Below, piece after piece: positions 1 through 10,367 of a DNA stretch of 64,000 bases (position 1 is its first letter; each line of letters opens with the position of its first letter). The notes under the pieces were generated by a model. It was not told the DNA's origin, ran no database searches, and worked only from the letters and a program-made list of their open reading frames with translations. The stretch is from Taiwanofungus camphoratus (Eukaryota; Basidiomycota; Agaricomycetes; Polyporales; Taiwanofungaceae). Location of the stretch: contig CP021224.1 of the NCBI GenBank assembly GCA_003999685.1, positions 2,756,001 through 2,820,000 of the forward strand. Reading direction: 5' to 3'. Made by a program: the position numbers and the translations under genes.

Positions 1-1
1 G

Positions 2-70
2 GAGGTGCTCGATGAGGTGGTGACTATTTGGGATTGCGTATTCGACGACGATAGCTGGCGTAAGACGTAG
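2..70 (+). pseudogene. 3' tail of an F-box-like gene paralogue (partial, cut by window edge)
   Basis: This open frame enters from the left edge and stops with TAG at 68-70. It encodes a C terminus ending in DDDSWRKT. The bases are nearly identical to 2503-2567, the end of the F-box-like gene further right, with a few substitutions (for example a V for an I in the IWDC segment). Two related genes of the agaric F-box-like family therefore lay in tandem. Only the last 22 codons are inside the window, so whether this copy is intact cannot be judged. Confidence 0.7.
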
Positions 71-221
71 AGAGGACTTGTGCCCATGAAATATATGCAT
101 TTACCGTTTGTTGATCAAGTACAATGTGATCTGGAGATGAGCATAGGTGGCACTGGTAAGAGTCGCTGTGTACGACTACTGTACTGCTAGGTGTGGTGAG
201 GGGTAATTACCTTAGGGGGCG

Positions 222-440
222 GGGGTCCGGTGGTGAAGGGGTTAAACCACCTGGAGGGCACCATGGCACTTGCTTGGGAGACTCCCGGGTTCGATTCCCG
301 GAGCCCCACCTCTGTTCTTACCCCACCCAACCATTTATATTCCCCCCTTAAATTATTCTTTAAACCGATTGCGTAACCCCACCTAAACCCGGCCAAGCAC
401 CTTCGACGCTGTCGCGTTCGGAGATTCAACTCGCCGGGCC
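222..440 (+). repeat. tRNA-Pro-derived SINE-like repeat, copy 1
   Basis: The head (about 222-308) resembles a tRNA. It has an intact Pol III B box at 288-298 (GGTTCGATTCC) inside a 5-bp T stem, a GGGGTCC-type 5' end that roughly matches GGAGCCCC at the 3' end, and the anticodon-side string CTTGCTTGGGAG expected of a Pro (GGG) tRNA. The 3' half of the anticodon stem is missing and the D-arm region has extra bases, so it cannot fold as a working tRNA. The unrelated body (309-440) recurs at 743-875. A tRNA head plus a shared non-tRNA body seen twice is the structure of a SINE. No poly-A or simple-repeat tail was recognised. Confidence 0.5.
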
Positions 441-684
441 TCGGCAGCCCTAGTCCGGGTATTGCGGAGCGATCTTCAAACGGCATGGGCCGAGACCATA
501 TCTCAGTAACCGTTACCCTTCGACGGCACGGGCCGAGGGTAGCAACCGTTTGGGCAAACGTTAGAAGGAGTTGGGGCGAAAAGTGGCATCGCATGATTCA
601 AATTAGTGAAAATCCGGTTGTTTGTAGACTCCACCATAAGCATATAGTTGCTTGAAGGAGGATAATTGAATACACACACACACC

Positions 685-880
685 TTAAGGGGCGTCAGGG
701 CATCTTGCACTTGCTGAGCGTGAATAATATTCCCACGGCCCATCTCTGTTCTGTCCCCATCCAAATTTCTATCCTCCCCTTCCTCTCTTCTTTACATTGA
801 TTGCATAACCCCACCTAAACCCAGCGAGGCTAACAACCCACCTCCGATGCTGTCACATTTGGAGATTCAACTTGGCCTCC
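685..880 (+). repeat. tRNA-Pro-derived SINE-like repeat, copy 2 (decayed)
   Basis: This is a diverged second copy of the repeat at 222-440. The head keeps GCACTTGCT and a degraded acceptor end before CTCTGTTCT; the B box has been lost. The body matches copy 1 through the shared landmarks CCCCACCTAAACCC and GGAGATTCAACT. Divergence is spread along the whole length, which suggests an old insertion and not a recent local duplication. Confidence 0.45.
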
Positions 881-1096
881 GAGTCCTACAGCAAAAATGT
901 ACAAAGTTGGTGGTCTTCCAAGTATCTCCGAAGTGCTCTGAACCTGATCTGCATTGATCTTGGAAGTAATGCGGCGAAAGAGTAGAAGACAAGTCATTCA
1001 GATAGCACCAGCGCGGCAGTTCCCGAGCACACTAACCTAGACGTCCGTTCTAAAGGACGCGGCTTTGGTCAATCGGACTGCGCCCAGTGTTCAGCA

Positions 1097-1102
1097 TATA
1101 AA
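1097..1102 (+). promoter_or_regulatory. TATA box of the F-box-like gene
   Basis: TATAAA lies 68 bases upstream of the inferred ATG at 1170, a normal spacing for a fungal core promoter with a short 5' leader. Confidence 0.45.
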
Positions 1103-1169
1103 CAGTGGCACTCACGGGCTTCATCTGTCAACCATATCGCTGCACGCCGATTTACCGTACATCTTTACA

Positions 1170-2567
1170 ATGGGTCAATGGTGGCAAAGGTGAGTCACGC
1201 CCTCTGTGGACGGTCCTTATCGACGGCTTGTAACTCATCTCTTTTTGTCGCAGCATAAACCTTGACAAGAAAGAGACGCCGGGCCACATGGGCGGACTCG
1301 ACGAGTTCATGTTCAACACCTGGCCTAGCACCCTCGTCAACATGTTCGCCATGCCGATGTACCCGCCAGACCTTCCTAGCACACCAGAAAAAGACCATGT
1401 ATGTGGCACATCTCGTCGCTTCGCTCTACGCTCGGGCTCAATGTGTTCCTGCCCACAGCGCGAGTCATTCACGCCTCCGCGCGGAATGAAACCCGCTCTC
1501 GGGGTGCTTGATCTCCCGCCGGAGCTGCTGGGGATGATTTTCGACCATATCCACGTCCTGCGCGATGCCGTGTCGTTCTGTGTGGCAAACCCTGTTCTTT
1601 GCACCATTGGCCGCACAAGCTCATAGTCGCGAAAACATGGGTGGGAGACCGCATCGTATGTCTAGGCGACTATATGCGCATGCACGACCTACCAAGGGAC
1701 ATGCTCACAGATGCAGAGATGGAGGCATTGAGAGTAAAGGAAGGGGAGGTGCTCAACAGCGAGGAGGCGTCGCATATATATGGGCCCTGGGATATAGGTG
1801 AACGTAACGATGACGACGTTTATGACTATATATGTGTGGAGGACAGTGACGACGAAGACCAGGCTCAAGATGTGGACAAGGGAGAAGCCCCGCAAACCGA
1901 AGACAAAGAATTCACCGAAACCTCAGAGCCTACTAAGCGGGTGGACCACGACAGAGACGAGAAAATCGGCAGCGACGCAGAGGAACAACCAGATAAGAGC
2001 CAAGACGCAGCAGGCACTGACACTCCGGCTAGGTGCAGTCGCCCCCCTCTAACCCTGTACCGATCCCTGTGGCATCACGCAACGAGCGAGTACAAGGAGG
2101 TGGGCTATAGCATGACCACCCGCTTGCCGTACAAGTTTATGTACAGGATGCGCAGTGCGGAGCGCAAGGCATTCGAGCAGCTGATCACGCCGAATTACGG
2201 CCCCAAGGACTTGTCTTGGGCACTGCTCAACCGGACCAAGCGCGAGTACGTACGCGCGGACGCTGTAGCACAGCTGACGAACGCGCCGCAGAATGGGCCG
2301 TTCATCGAGGGCAGGGTGGGCCTCGGGGAGGTGCTCCTTTCGCGAATCTGCTGGTCCTCGGATGATGAGACTGGTACTCCGTTCATAGAGGATCTTGAGC
2401 TTCACCGGGGGAAATGGGCGGGCGACCGGTGTGAGATCAATACGATGGAGAGGTTGGACGAGTTGAGGGCAAGGGAGACCTGGACTGACATGACCAAGGA
2501 GGTGCTCGATGAGGTGGTGACTATTTGGGATTGCATATTCGACGACAATAGCTGGCGTAAGACGTAG
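1170..2567 (+). pseudogene. F-box-like protein of an agaric-expanded family, frameshifted
   Basis: Exon 1 (1170-1189) joins exon 2 (from 1254) to give MGQWWQSINLDKKETPGHMG, the N terminus typical of a large Agaricomycete F-box-like family. A second intron (1399-1458, GTATGT...CAG) is in phase. Exon 3 carries the F-box core LDLPPELLGMIFDHI. Near 1608-1616 the frame must slip by one base (a base appears to be missing before CACAAGCTC) to continue into HKLIVAKTWVGDRIVCLGDY. After that 322 codons stay open to TAG at 2565-2567. The C-terminal half has the family's EYVRADAVAQLT and GLGEVLLSRICWSSD blocks, with an acidic Asp/Glu-rich insert at about 1830-2030. F-box proteins are substrate receptors of SCF ubiquitin ligases; the substrate is unknown. 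Either a recent pseudogene or a sequencing error fits; the long intact 3' frame means decay is recent if real. Confidence 0.7.
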
Positions 2568-4190
2568 AGAGGACTTGTAACCACGATATATGTATGAACT
2601 ATGAATCGTTTGTTGACAAGTGCAATGTGATCTGGAAATGAGCATACCGTGACTGTAAGAGACGCGACGCGTCCGACTACGATGGCCAGAACTGATTTGG
2701 CGCCAGCGGCTGTAGCGGCCTATGTACAATCGATGATTGCCTGGAGACCTTCTGGTGCATTGTTAAACGACGTCTGTTTAGCAAACACGCATATAGGATC
2801 ACAGTTCACGACTCTCAGTCTTAAGGGTATGTTGCCCGTGGGTTTTTTCTCTTCGAGTTCCCCTTCTGGTCGTGGATATCTAAATGTATCCTGCCAACGC
2901 CCCAGCCTGAGTGGCTCATACAGCTATCAATATGGTCTACCAAGTTTTGAGGATGCTTCAATGGTTACATCATGTCCTCCTTCGGGTTCTCCTCCTCAAT
3001 TTCGCCATCGTATGGTCTTGAGGCTGCTGATACAATAGTCTCCACTTATATCAAGCAACGCGACGCTCAACTAAGCGGACAACGACCATTAGACCTTCTG
3101 GATTTGGATACCGTCTCCGCATTCTCCGACTCGGTAGAGCTCGTACATGCTTGACTGAAATTCACACATAGCTGATAGCATTGGCTGTTCATTATGCATG
3201 CGGATGGCATTCTGCGCATAATACCCTACTTCGAAGATCCCGAGTGTATTCTGCCATTCTAGGTATGATGTGGCGTACCCCTCCTAAAGTTTATTTCTGC
3301 CCAGAACCATGGTCCCTCAAAGTCTTGTCCGTGAGGCGAGTGCATGTCACGGCAAGCGACAGGTTATTTAGGACTAGTACTGCGGGATGTGCTGCGGTGT
3401 GCATGATTCCCAGAATGCCTCAATTATCGACGAGACGATGCGAATTAACCTGTCATCAGCCGGACTAAAGGCGTGTCTCTCTTTCCATCACTGTTCCGTT
3501 CCTAACATGCGCTCAAGAGACTGCGCAATCTTGCCATCTATGCAGCACCATTACGTAGCTCGGTCTTGCGCTTCTGATGTTGCAGAATTCTCCAGCCATT
3601 TCTGCTTCGCTGTCACGATGACAGTGCATCTGGGGTGCTGTTCAAGAAGACAACTTTTCCAAAGTGTATCACAAAGGGCAGGCCTATAGCTCGCAAGTGG
3701 CACGACCCACTTTCGAATGCGACAATAACTATTGACCTGCCTTTTCGGGTCCTTAGTCTTTTGCAGCGCCCCACTCCCTCGCGGTAGCGCGTTCTTCGAT
3801 AGAGGAACGACTCAGCCCTGATAACACGAAGATTCCTTTATTGGCGCCTTTTTCCCCAAAGACAAGGCAGCGCGATCGTACTGCAAGTCATCCGGTGTGT
3901 CTTCCAATGGAAACATACTTAGCCTGCAATCGTCATGTCTGTGCGCCATGCGGCTGTCTTCCGTAACTAAGCTTCAGTCTTCCTGGTATCTTCGCATAAC
4001 ACGTTCCTAGACCAACGCTTGTATAGGAAATATACGATCTGTCTAGAGACCGACTGTCTTTTGCACCCACAATCGCCGACACTTCTTGAACGAATTTCTG
4101 ATGCAACGAGGCCTCTGTCCTAGGATCCTAAGACTTTTTTGATCGTAGACGGTAAGGGCATGCCGCAAGGGCTGGTGCAAGCAGAATCAG
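2568..4190. other. Intergenic stretch without a recognisable gene
   Basis: Short open frames of 60-130 codons occur on the + strand here (for example 2649-3038 and 2972-3154), but they show no conserved motif, no convincing intron joins and no family resemblance. The sequence may hold decayed gene fragments. Nothing can be named with support. Confidence 0.4.
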
Positions 4191-4194
4191 AACA

Positions 4195-4200
4195 TATAAA
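4195..4200 (+). promoter_or_regulatory. TATA box of the dynamin-like gene
   Basis: TATAAA lies 88 bases upstream of the ATG at 4288, inside ACATATAAAG. Confidence 0.5.
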
Positions 4201-4287
4201 GATGCCGTTCTGCGATCCCTGAACCCCTCAGTCCCACTAGTTGAAGTACCGCGTTTATTTACCTAGTACTACCTGCATTTCCCCACA

Positions 4288-7269
4288 ATGCTTTCGACGC
4301 CGTCAGACTCTGCGAACAATCTCGCTGACAACCCTAGCAGTCCGCATGGTGGGGTTGGCCTGTCCGATCCCTCGTATTCTCAAAGTAGAAGGAAGATGCT
4401 CGACCTCATTAACCGCTTACACGGCACTGGGTATGTACGTCCTATGCTTATGGGCAAGACGGTGACTGACCAATCTTGTGCCAAAGTGTGCAAAAGGACA
4501 TCGATCTTCCCGTCATCGCTGTTATTGGCCAACAGAGTGCGGGAAAATCTTCTCTCATCGAGTCCATGTCTGGAATCACTCTTCCAAGAGCGAGCGGAAC
4601 GTGTACCAGGTTTTTATTTTAATTTTTACCTGTCTACCCTGTTCTCAAGTTGCCGCAGGTGTCCCACGGAATGTCGACTGTCTTATTCTACACAGCCATG
4701 GAAGTGTCTCGTCTACCTGCAGCACATAACGGATGAGCGTGGTCAAACTCTGGGTCAAGCTCGTAAAGAGCCGTTCGGCGAAGCAATTTTCGACAAGGCG
4801 GAGGTAGAAGAGAGGATCAGACGCGCGCAGCGGGCGATTCTCAACCCAAGCCGGGATGCCCGTCACTTCCTGACTGGCCAAGACGAAGATCCATCTGTGC
4901 CAGACCTATCGTTCTCCATGAGCTACGTGTCGCTTCATATCAGCAGTAGCGACGTCGAAGACTTATCCTTTGTGGACTTGCCGGGTAATTGTTTTCAATC
5001 GCCAGTTACTCTAATACTACGTGTTGATGACACTTCACAGGATTGATTGCTAGTGTAGGGGAAGGCGGCAATTCTGGAGACATTGACCTCGTCAAGAGAC
5101 TTGTAACAACCTACATATCCAAACCGAGCTGCATAATATTACTGACTGTTGCCTGCGAGAGTGAGTCTTTTGTCCCCTCACGCTCCTGCTATACCCACTT
5201 TACTGATGTCCGGGACAGCGGATTTTGAGAATCAAGCGGCACATCATCTCGCAAAGGTTCACGATCCGAGTGGGAAGCGGACGATCGGTCAGTCTTATCA
5301 AGTTAATGTCTAGCTCGACATATTCCTGATGTCGCAATCCTGAAGGAGTTCTGACGAAACCCGACCGTATTCCTCCTGGCGAAGAGGATCGCTGGTTACG
5401 CTTCATCAAGAATGAATATGAGCCGCTCGACAATGGTTGGTTCAGTGTCAAACAGCCAGATTCGCGAGCGCTTTCGGCTGGCATTTCCTGGGCAGATGCA
5501 CGCCGACAGGAGCAGGAGTACTTCTTGGCAACGTCCCCGTGGTCGGACCTGGATTCCGGTTATCAGCGCTTTTTAGGGACTGCTAGACTCACTGAATGTT
5601 TGAGCGCTGTCTTGTCTGATCTGATCGCGAAGAGGTTCGTTCCAGTACAGGCTATTGCCTTACTTTCCGTGATAATCTGACTTCGGAATAGGCTTCCTAA
5701 GTTACAGGACGAGCTCCAGGAGTTACTCCAGAAAACCGAAAACGACATTCGCTCGCTCCCGAAGCCCCCTTCTGCTGACCCGTTTGCGGAGATTCTGTAC
5801 ATGCTGTCCCAATTTTCCCGCGATTTGTCGAAGCACCTTGAAGGAATACCGTCAAAAGATGGTCTCTTACAAGCGATTAAACCAGAGCAACAGAAGTTCA
5901 AGAAAGCGATCAGAGATACTGCACCGGTCTTCGTGCCATATACTCTTCGTAACCAGGTGAATACGGATATTCCAGATTACCAACATAAAAATGGAAAAGA
6001 AGCCGAGGAAGATCTACTGTATAATGATAGTTCGATAGCACCGGCTTCTATGCCATATACCCTTCGTAACCAGGCGGATGCGGATTTTACAGATCACCAA
6101 CCTGTAAACGAGGAACAAGCCGAGGAAGATCTAGTGTATGATGATAGTTCGACGGCATTGCCTTCACCAGACTTTCTAGCACACGAAGAAGATACCTCTG
6201 GTACCTTCGTTGGGAAAAATGAAATCTATATCAACCAAGTCATGGACCAGGCCGAAATGTGCGTATTAACCGTTGCCCCAAACTCTACGGCTGACTGTTC
6301 TCGCCCTTCTCTTTATTCAGGGCAATTGCACGAGAGTTGCCCGGACACTATCCCTTCGTTGTTTGTATCACTTATATCAACTCGTTCACTTCCAAGTGGC
6401 GTACTCCTACCCAAAATTTATTTGATTCGATCAAGAGAATCCTCACAATTTACGTCAAGGGCTTGACAAAGAAACACTTTGACAAGTTCTCGCACGGAGG
6501 ATTGCTCAACAATGTGACGTGAGTGACCTCAATTATTCCTGGAGACTCCGAAGATGAAGCAGTATGTTGTAGAATTGTGGTGGCCGACTATATAGAGTCA
6601 TGCTGCAAGACCGCGAACTCCCGCGTCTTATGGCTACTCGAGCTGGAAAAAAGTCCATCAACGCTCAATACTCATTATCATATGAATTACAAGGATAATT
6701 TTTTGGCTTACTATCGAGGACACCGACAGAGCGATACTAGCGGGCACTTGACGTCTAAATTGAAGCGGTACAATGCCTATTGTACTGTGACGAAGGGTGA
6801 AACTAAACCAAAATCAACGGCGTTCGATCAGAGTGTCTCGAAGGTGCTTTCGGGCCTCAGCGAATTGGGCATCAACGGCGCGAAACCAACTGACCTTTAC
6901 AAGCTCCTCCCCTCTGACCCATACGAGCCTGCCCTGGACATCATGGCGACTGTGCGTGCGTACTTTCAAGGTGCGCATCCGTTTCTAAAGGCCTCACTTT
7001 TGGCTTAATGATGTCAATCAGTGGCATATAAGCGGTTCGTCGATAACGTTTCGATGGCTATTGATTACGAGCTCGTGCTTGGCCTGAATCGCGACGGAGC
7101 ACTAGAAAATGCGCTACGCGAAGGTCTTGGTATTATTGGGCCTGATGGACATCGTCGCTCTAGAGAATATCTTCAAGAACATCGGGACGTTGTCACTAGG
7201 CGTCAGGAGTTGGAGAAGCGACGGGAACGACTTGACAAGGCAAAAACGGAGCTTATGGATCTTTTCTGA
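4288..7269 (+). CDS. Dynamin-superfamily GTPase (Mx/dynamin-related type)
   Basis: Ten exons join in frame to 826 codons: 4288-4430, 4487-4609, 4659-4984, 5041-5160, 5219-5287, 5346-5634, 5692-6258, 6321-6518, 6573-6970 and 7022-7269, all with GT-AG introns of about 50-62 bases. The GTPase motifs are in order: G1 GQQSAGKS (about residues 62-69), G3 DLPG (195-198), G4 TKPD (264-267). The middle/stalk part contains [12 protein letters not shown] and [16 protein letters not shown], shared with agaric dynamin-like proteins. The last exon is a Lys/Arg/Glu-rich helical GED-like end finishing in AKTELMDLF. No PH domain or transmembrane segment is seen, as in soluble Mx-like dynamins that self-assemble on membranes. 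Exon 7 has a 39-residue tandem duplication around two PYTLRNQ copies, absent from standard dynamins. The cellular role cannot be told from sequence. Confidence 0.85.
5921..6160 (+). repeat. In-frame 117-bp duplication inside the dynamin-like gene
   Basis: Two copies of about 117 bases (39 codons) lie head to tail, each containing PYTLRNQ (5936 and 6053) followed by an acidic stretch with an EEDL-Y-DSS pattern (DLLYNDSS, then DLVYDDSS). They are diverged but collinear and in frame. The segment sits between the GTPase and stalk parts, where dynamins normally have no repeat. Confidence 0.7.
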
Positions 7270-7607
7270 TACTTTCATCTATCGAGTCGGTGCTTGTATT
7301 ACCAGTAGCACTATTGTACGCTTGGTCACTGTACGATTCTTGTAGAAAATGCACGAGCCGAAGATCATTCTGTCATTGTAAACCATATCGTTGTTGACCA
7401 GGAGCAGTTATACAGAGATTGTCCAGTGGACGGTCGTAGTGAATCTACGACTCAAATGGAATGCGCGTATAGACGTGTCGCGGCGCGCTTTGAATTCTCT
7501 TGAATGTCAGGCATGACTATTTGTCTGGCATCCGTAGAGACAACGGACAGAGCCTCATAGCAGGTGAATTTTGTAACACCTTCCCAACGATCATAGCCCC
7601 TTTCGAC

Positions 7608-10192
7608 TCATTCGTATTTGCTCAACACCTCTCTAGCCCTGATCACATAGAATTCAAAACGTTCTTCAAAGCCCTCGCAAATCCTGCGAGCAACACCCCG
7701 AGATATGGGCACCCGGTCCGCCGCGACGGCTATCGAGATACCACCCGCGTACGAGATGATACCCATTCCAATCGTACCTGTGCAACCCTCAGTTACCCGT
7801 TGTATATTGGTGTTGGATGTGAGGAGGGTATGTAGGTGAGGATGTGCGCACCTTTGCCTGCCTGAGGGGGAAGCGCGGTCCATTTGATCACTTCGACGCC
7901 ACCGAGCGTGACAGGCTTCTTTGCGGGGCCAGGAACGCTAGTTTAATGCCAGGTTCCGTTGAAATCAGTCCATACTCTATGAATGGAAGACACGAATGTC
8001 ACATACTTCGTGAGGACCACAGGAACTGGCAACGCGAGTCAGCTACACGGTAGCGACTTACACTTGAGCGCTTAAGGACACTCACACGACTGCAACGCTA
8101 GCTCGAACACTGGCTTCGTGATCCATCTCTTTACGATTGCCTTGAGACGCCCCGCCGAGTGCGCGAGCAGCGACATGCGCAGGAGCACGGGTGCCTGGCC
8201 CGTCAGCTGAATAATGTGGAAGATAATTCGCGGCCAGAGGCTGTGCTTGAGCAACGACAGCTCCCCGCGGCACCGGTGTATGTGTGCGTGCAGCTCGCTA
8301 ACGGATGCAGTGCGCGCCAGATCGGGAGCTGGGTCCAGGTAGACCAGCGAGCCCGTGGACAGATTGCGCATAGACCAGTCCCCTGGCGCACGGATGCTGA
8401 TCGGTCTGTAGTCGCCGAGGCGTCAGGGACGATAAACAAGGAAAGCCAATCGATATCAACAATGAAACATACATGAAGAATCCAATGGGCGACGGGAGAT
8501 ATTTCCTCAGCCAGCGCTTTATGCGCGTCCATGGTCCTTTTAGCTGGTTGCCTGGCTTCTGTGCAATCTCCCGCGCAAGTACGTCCGCCATCACTGCGCA
8601 CACCACGTCGTTCAGTGTGACGTGTCCTGCCTTGTTGCGTGCCTTGTCGCGCTCCGCACGCGGCACGCCCGCGATAGCGCTTCCAGGCTCGGCACCCGAG
8701 AATGCCTGTTGGCACGCGCGCACATCGGCCATACTGAACGTGCGCGAGCTCGAGAATTCTCTCTCGGACACACGCGGACCTGGCTGGTACCCACTGAGCA
8801 TGTCGACACGCCACCAGGTGAGCAAGAAGAGTATAGCTTGGTGCGCCGCCTGGTACGTACTCCAGAAGAGCGAGATGATTGTAGAAGTAGCATAAGCAAG
8901 CCAGAAGAGGGCGAAGAGGAAAAACTCGAGGAGCGGCGCGGTGAGGACGTTTTCAGAGAACGGATCGAGGACACGCAATGAATGATGTAGCTGCGAGGGA
9001 AGGAGCTGCCCTCGGCGGGCGGCGTGGAGCTTGCGTGCGGACTTGGACATCATTTCGACGAGATCATCGTGATAGGAAGTCATATAGAGCTGACTGATCA
9101 CAAAACCTTGAGCAATGACATGCATCCAATGAATTCAATCTGGTCCAAATGTCCCTGTCTCACAATGGCTTTGTTTACCTTGTCCGTCTGCAAGTGAATG
9201 ATGACTAAACAAAGGTGAGTCAATGACAATACAGCAGCGAACGGGTGGAACAACCCTCTAGTAATAATGGCACATTCTGCGCCGTCTTCATCATGGTAGT
9301 TACTGACGAGCACCATCTCCCACAACGGCCTTTCAAAATCCCAATCTTGAGCAATAAATTTGCCCATCTAGAAATTCGATAGCCTGAATAAAGTAAATCT
9401 GGCCTTGTGTTAATCTGTCCGCTTACCAACTCATCTAATTCACGCCTCCCAGCCGGCTCTGGAAGGGTGGCGGTGTGGATATGATTCCTGCTGTCGAATG
9501 TGGGATCGTCCTCGAAGCGCGCACCGTGGAAATTACGACCAAGAGATGTAAGCCTTTGTCGGTATTTTGGGAACTTGTTTGTCTGACGCTCCGTAGACTA
9601 AAAGGCCTCAACTTCACTTCACTAGCGATTCGGAAGTTGGATGGAAGCGACGTACGTCACGGAGCTGCTCTATGGGTAGTTTCCCTCGCAGAGTATACGT
9701 GCAGGCACATACCTTCATGAGAGAGAATTGGTGAATTACGGGTTTCCCACAAGGATGCAAAAATCATACCGGGTTGAAATCTGCTGCGTCAGTCAGGAGC
9801 AGCCAAAGGTTGTCCATGCCACCAATGGTCTGCCGCCGTTCATCCAACTCGCGCTCAATCCAATCTCCTGCGGAAAGCAACTTCCTAGCTACCCAGCCTG
9901 TAACGCCGCTGGTACGTTCGAAGTCGACAAGCGACCATTGATGTTTCTGCTCAACATTGGCCGGCAACTGAAGTTCGCCGTCTTCGTCGAGATCATATTC
10001 GAAAGTGCCCAGAATGGTATTCAAGTCATCTTCTGACATGTTGAGAGGGGGGTACTGTGAGTTGTGTATTGAAAGTGCGGCAGACGAGTCGGGCGCCATG
10101 ATTGGTGTGGCGTGCTTGCCCGACGCGTCGCGACGCGTGTCGAAACGCGCGCCTTCCAGAGTGTTGGGTATCGCAAGCAGCGCAGATAACAT
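7608..10192 (-). pseudogene. WS/DGAT-like O-acyltransferase, probably inactive
   Basis: Reading leftwards on minus, collinear exon pieces give: MDNLWLLLTDAADFNPV (about 9770), GARFEDDPTFDSRNHIHTATL (about 9500), DWDFERPLWEMVLV (about 9320), GFVISQLYMTSYHDDLVEMM (about 9090), NDVVCAVMADVLAREI (about 8590), NLSTGSLVYLDPAPDLART (about 8330), VPGPAKKPVTLGGVEVIKWT (about 7900) and GIISYAGGISIAVAADRVP, ending with TGA at 7608-7610. This order is that of fungal wax-ester synthase/diacylglycerol acyltransferase-like enzymes, which acylate alcohols with acyl-CoA. Three hydrophobic segments precede the C-terminal half. The catalytic HHxxxDG motif is damaged: at about 9105-9125 the sequence reads MHVIAQGF where HHxIADGQGF is expected, and upstream frames carry a stop. 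The start at 10192 is uncertain. I read it as a recently disabled gene; an unusual splice form is the alternative. Confidence 0.65.
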
Positions 10193-10367
10193 TCGATAGT
10201 CTATGGCAACAAGTAGAGAAAAAGAGCTGATATAGTAGAGTGGCGCGACTATGATGGCATGATCCGACGTTTCAATCTCGTACTCAATGAAGTGAACCCA
10301 TATCCCAATTGCAAATCATATCCTGGTTCTCCAATTCTCATCTCCTCTCATTCATCATCGTGATCCC

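Noticed and set aside
222-308. A functional tRNA-Pro gene
   Set aside because: The 3' side of the anticodon stem is missing and the D-arm region carries extra bases; only the B box and acceptor resemblance remain, and the body recurs as a repeat.
8159-8981. Plus-strand ORFs over the acyltransferase
   Set aside because: They are shadows of GC-rich coding exons on minus, where family motifs lie.
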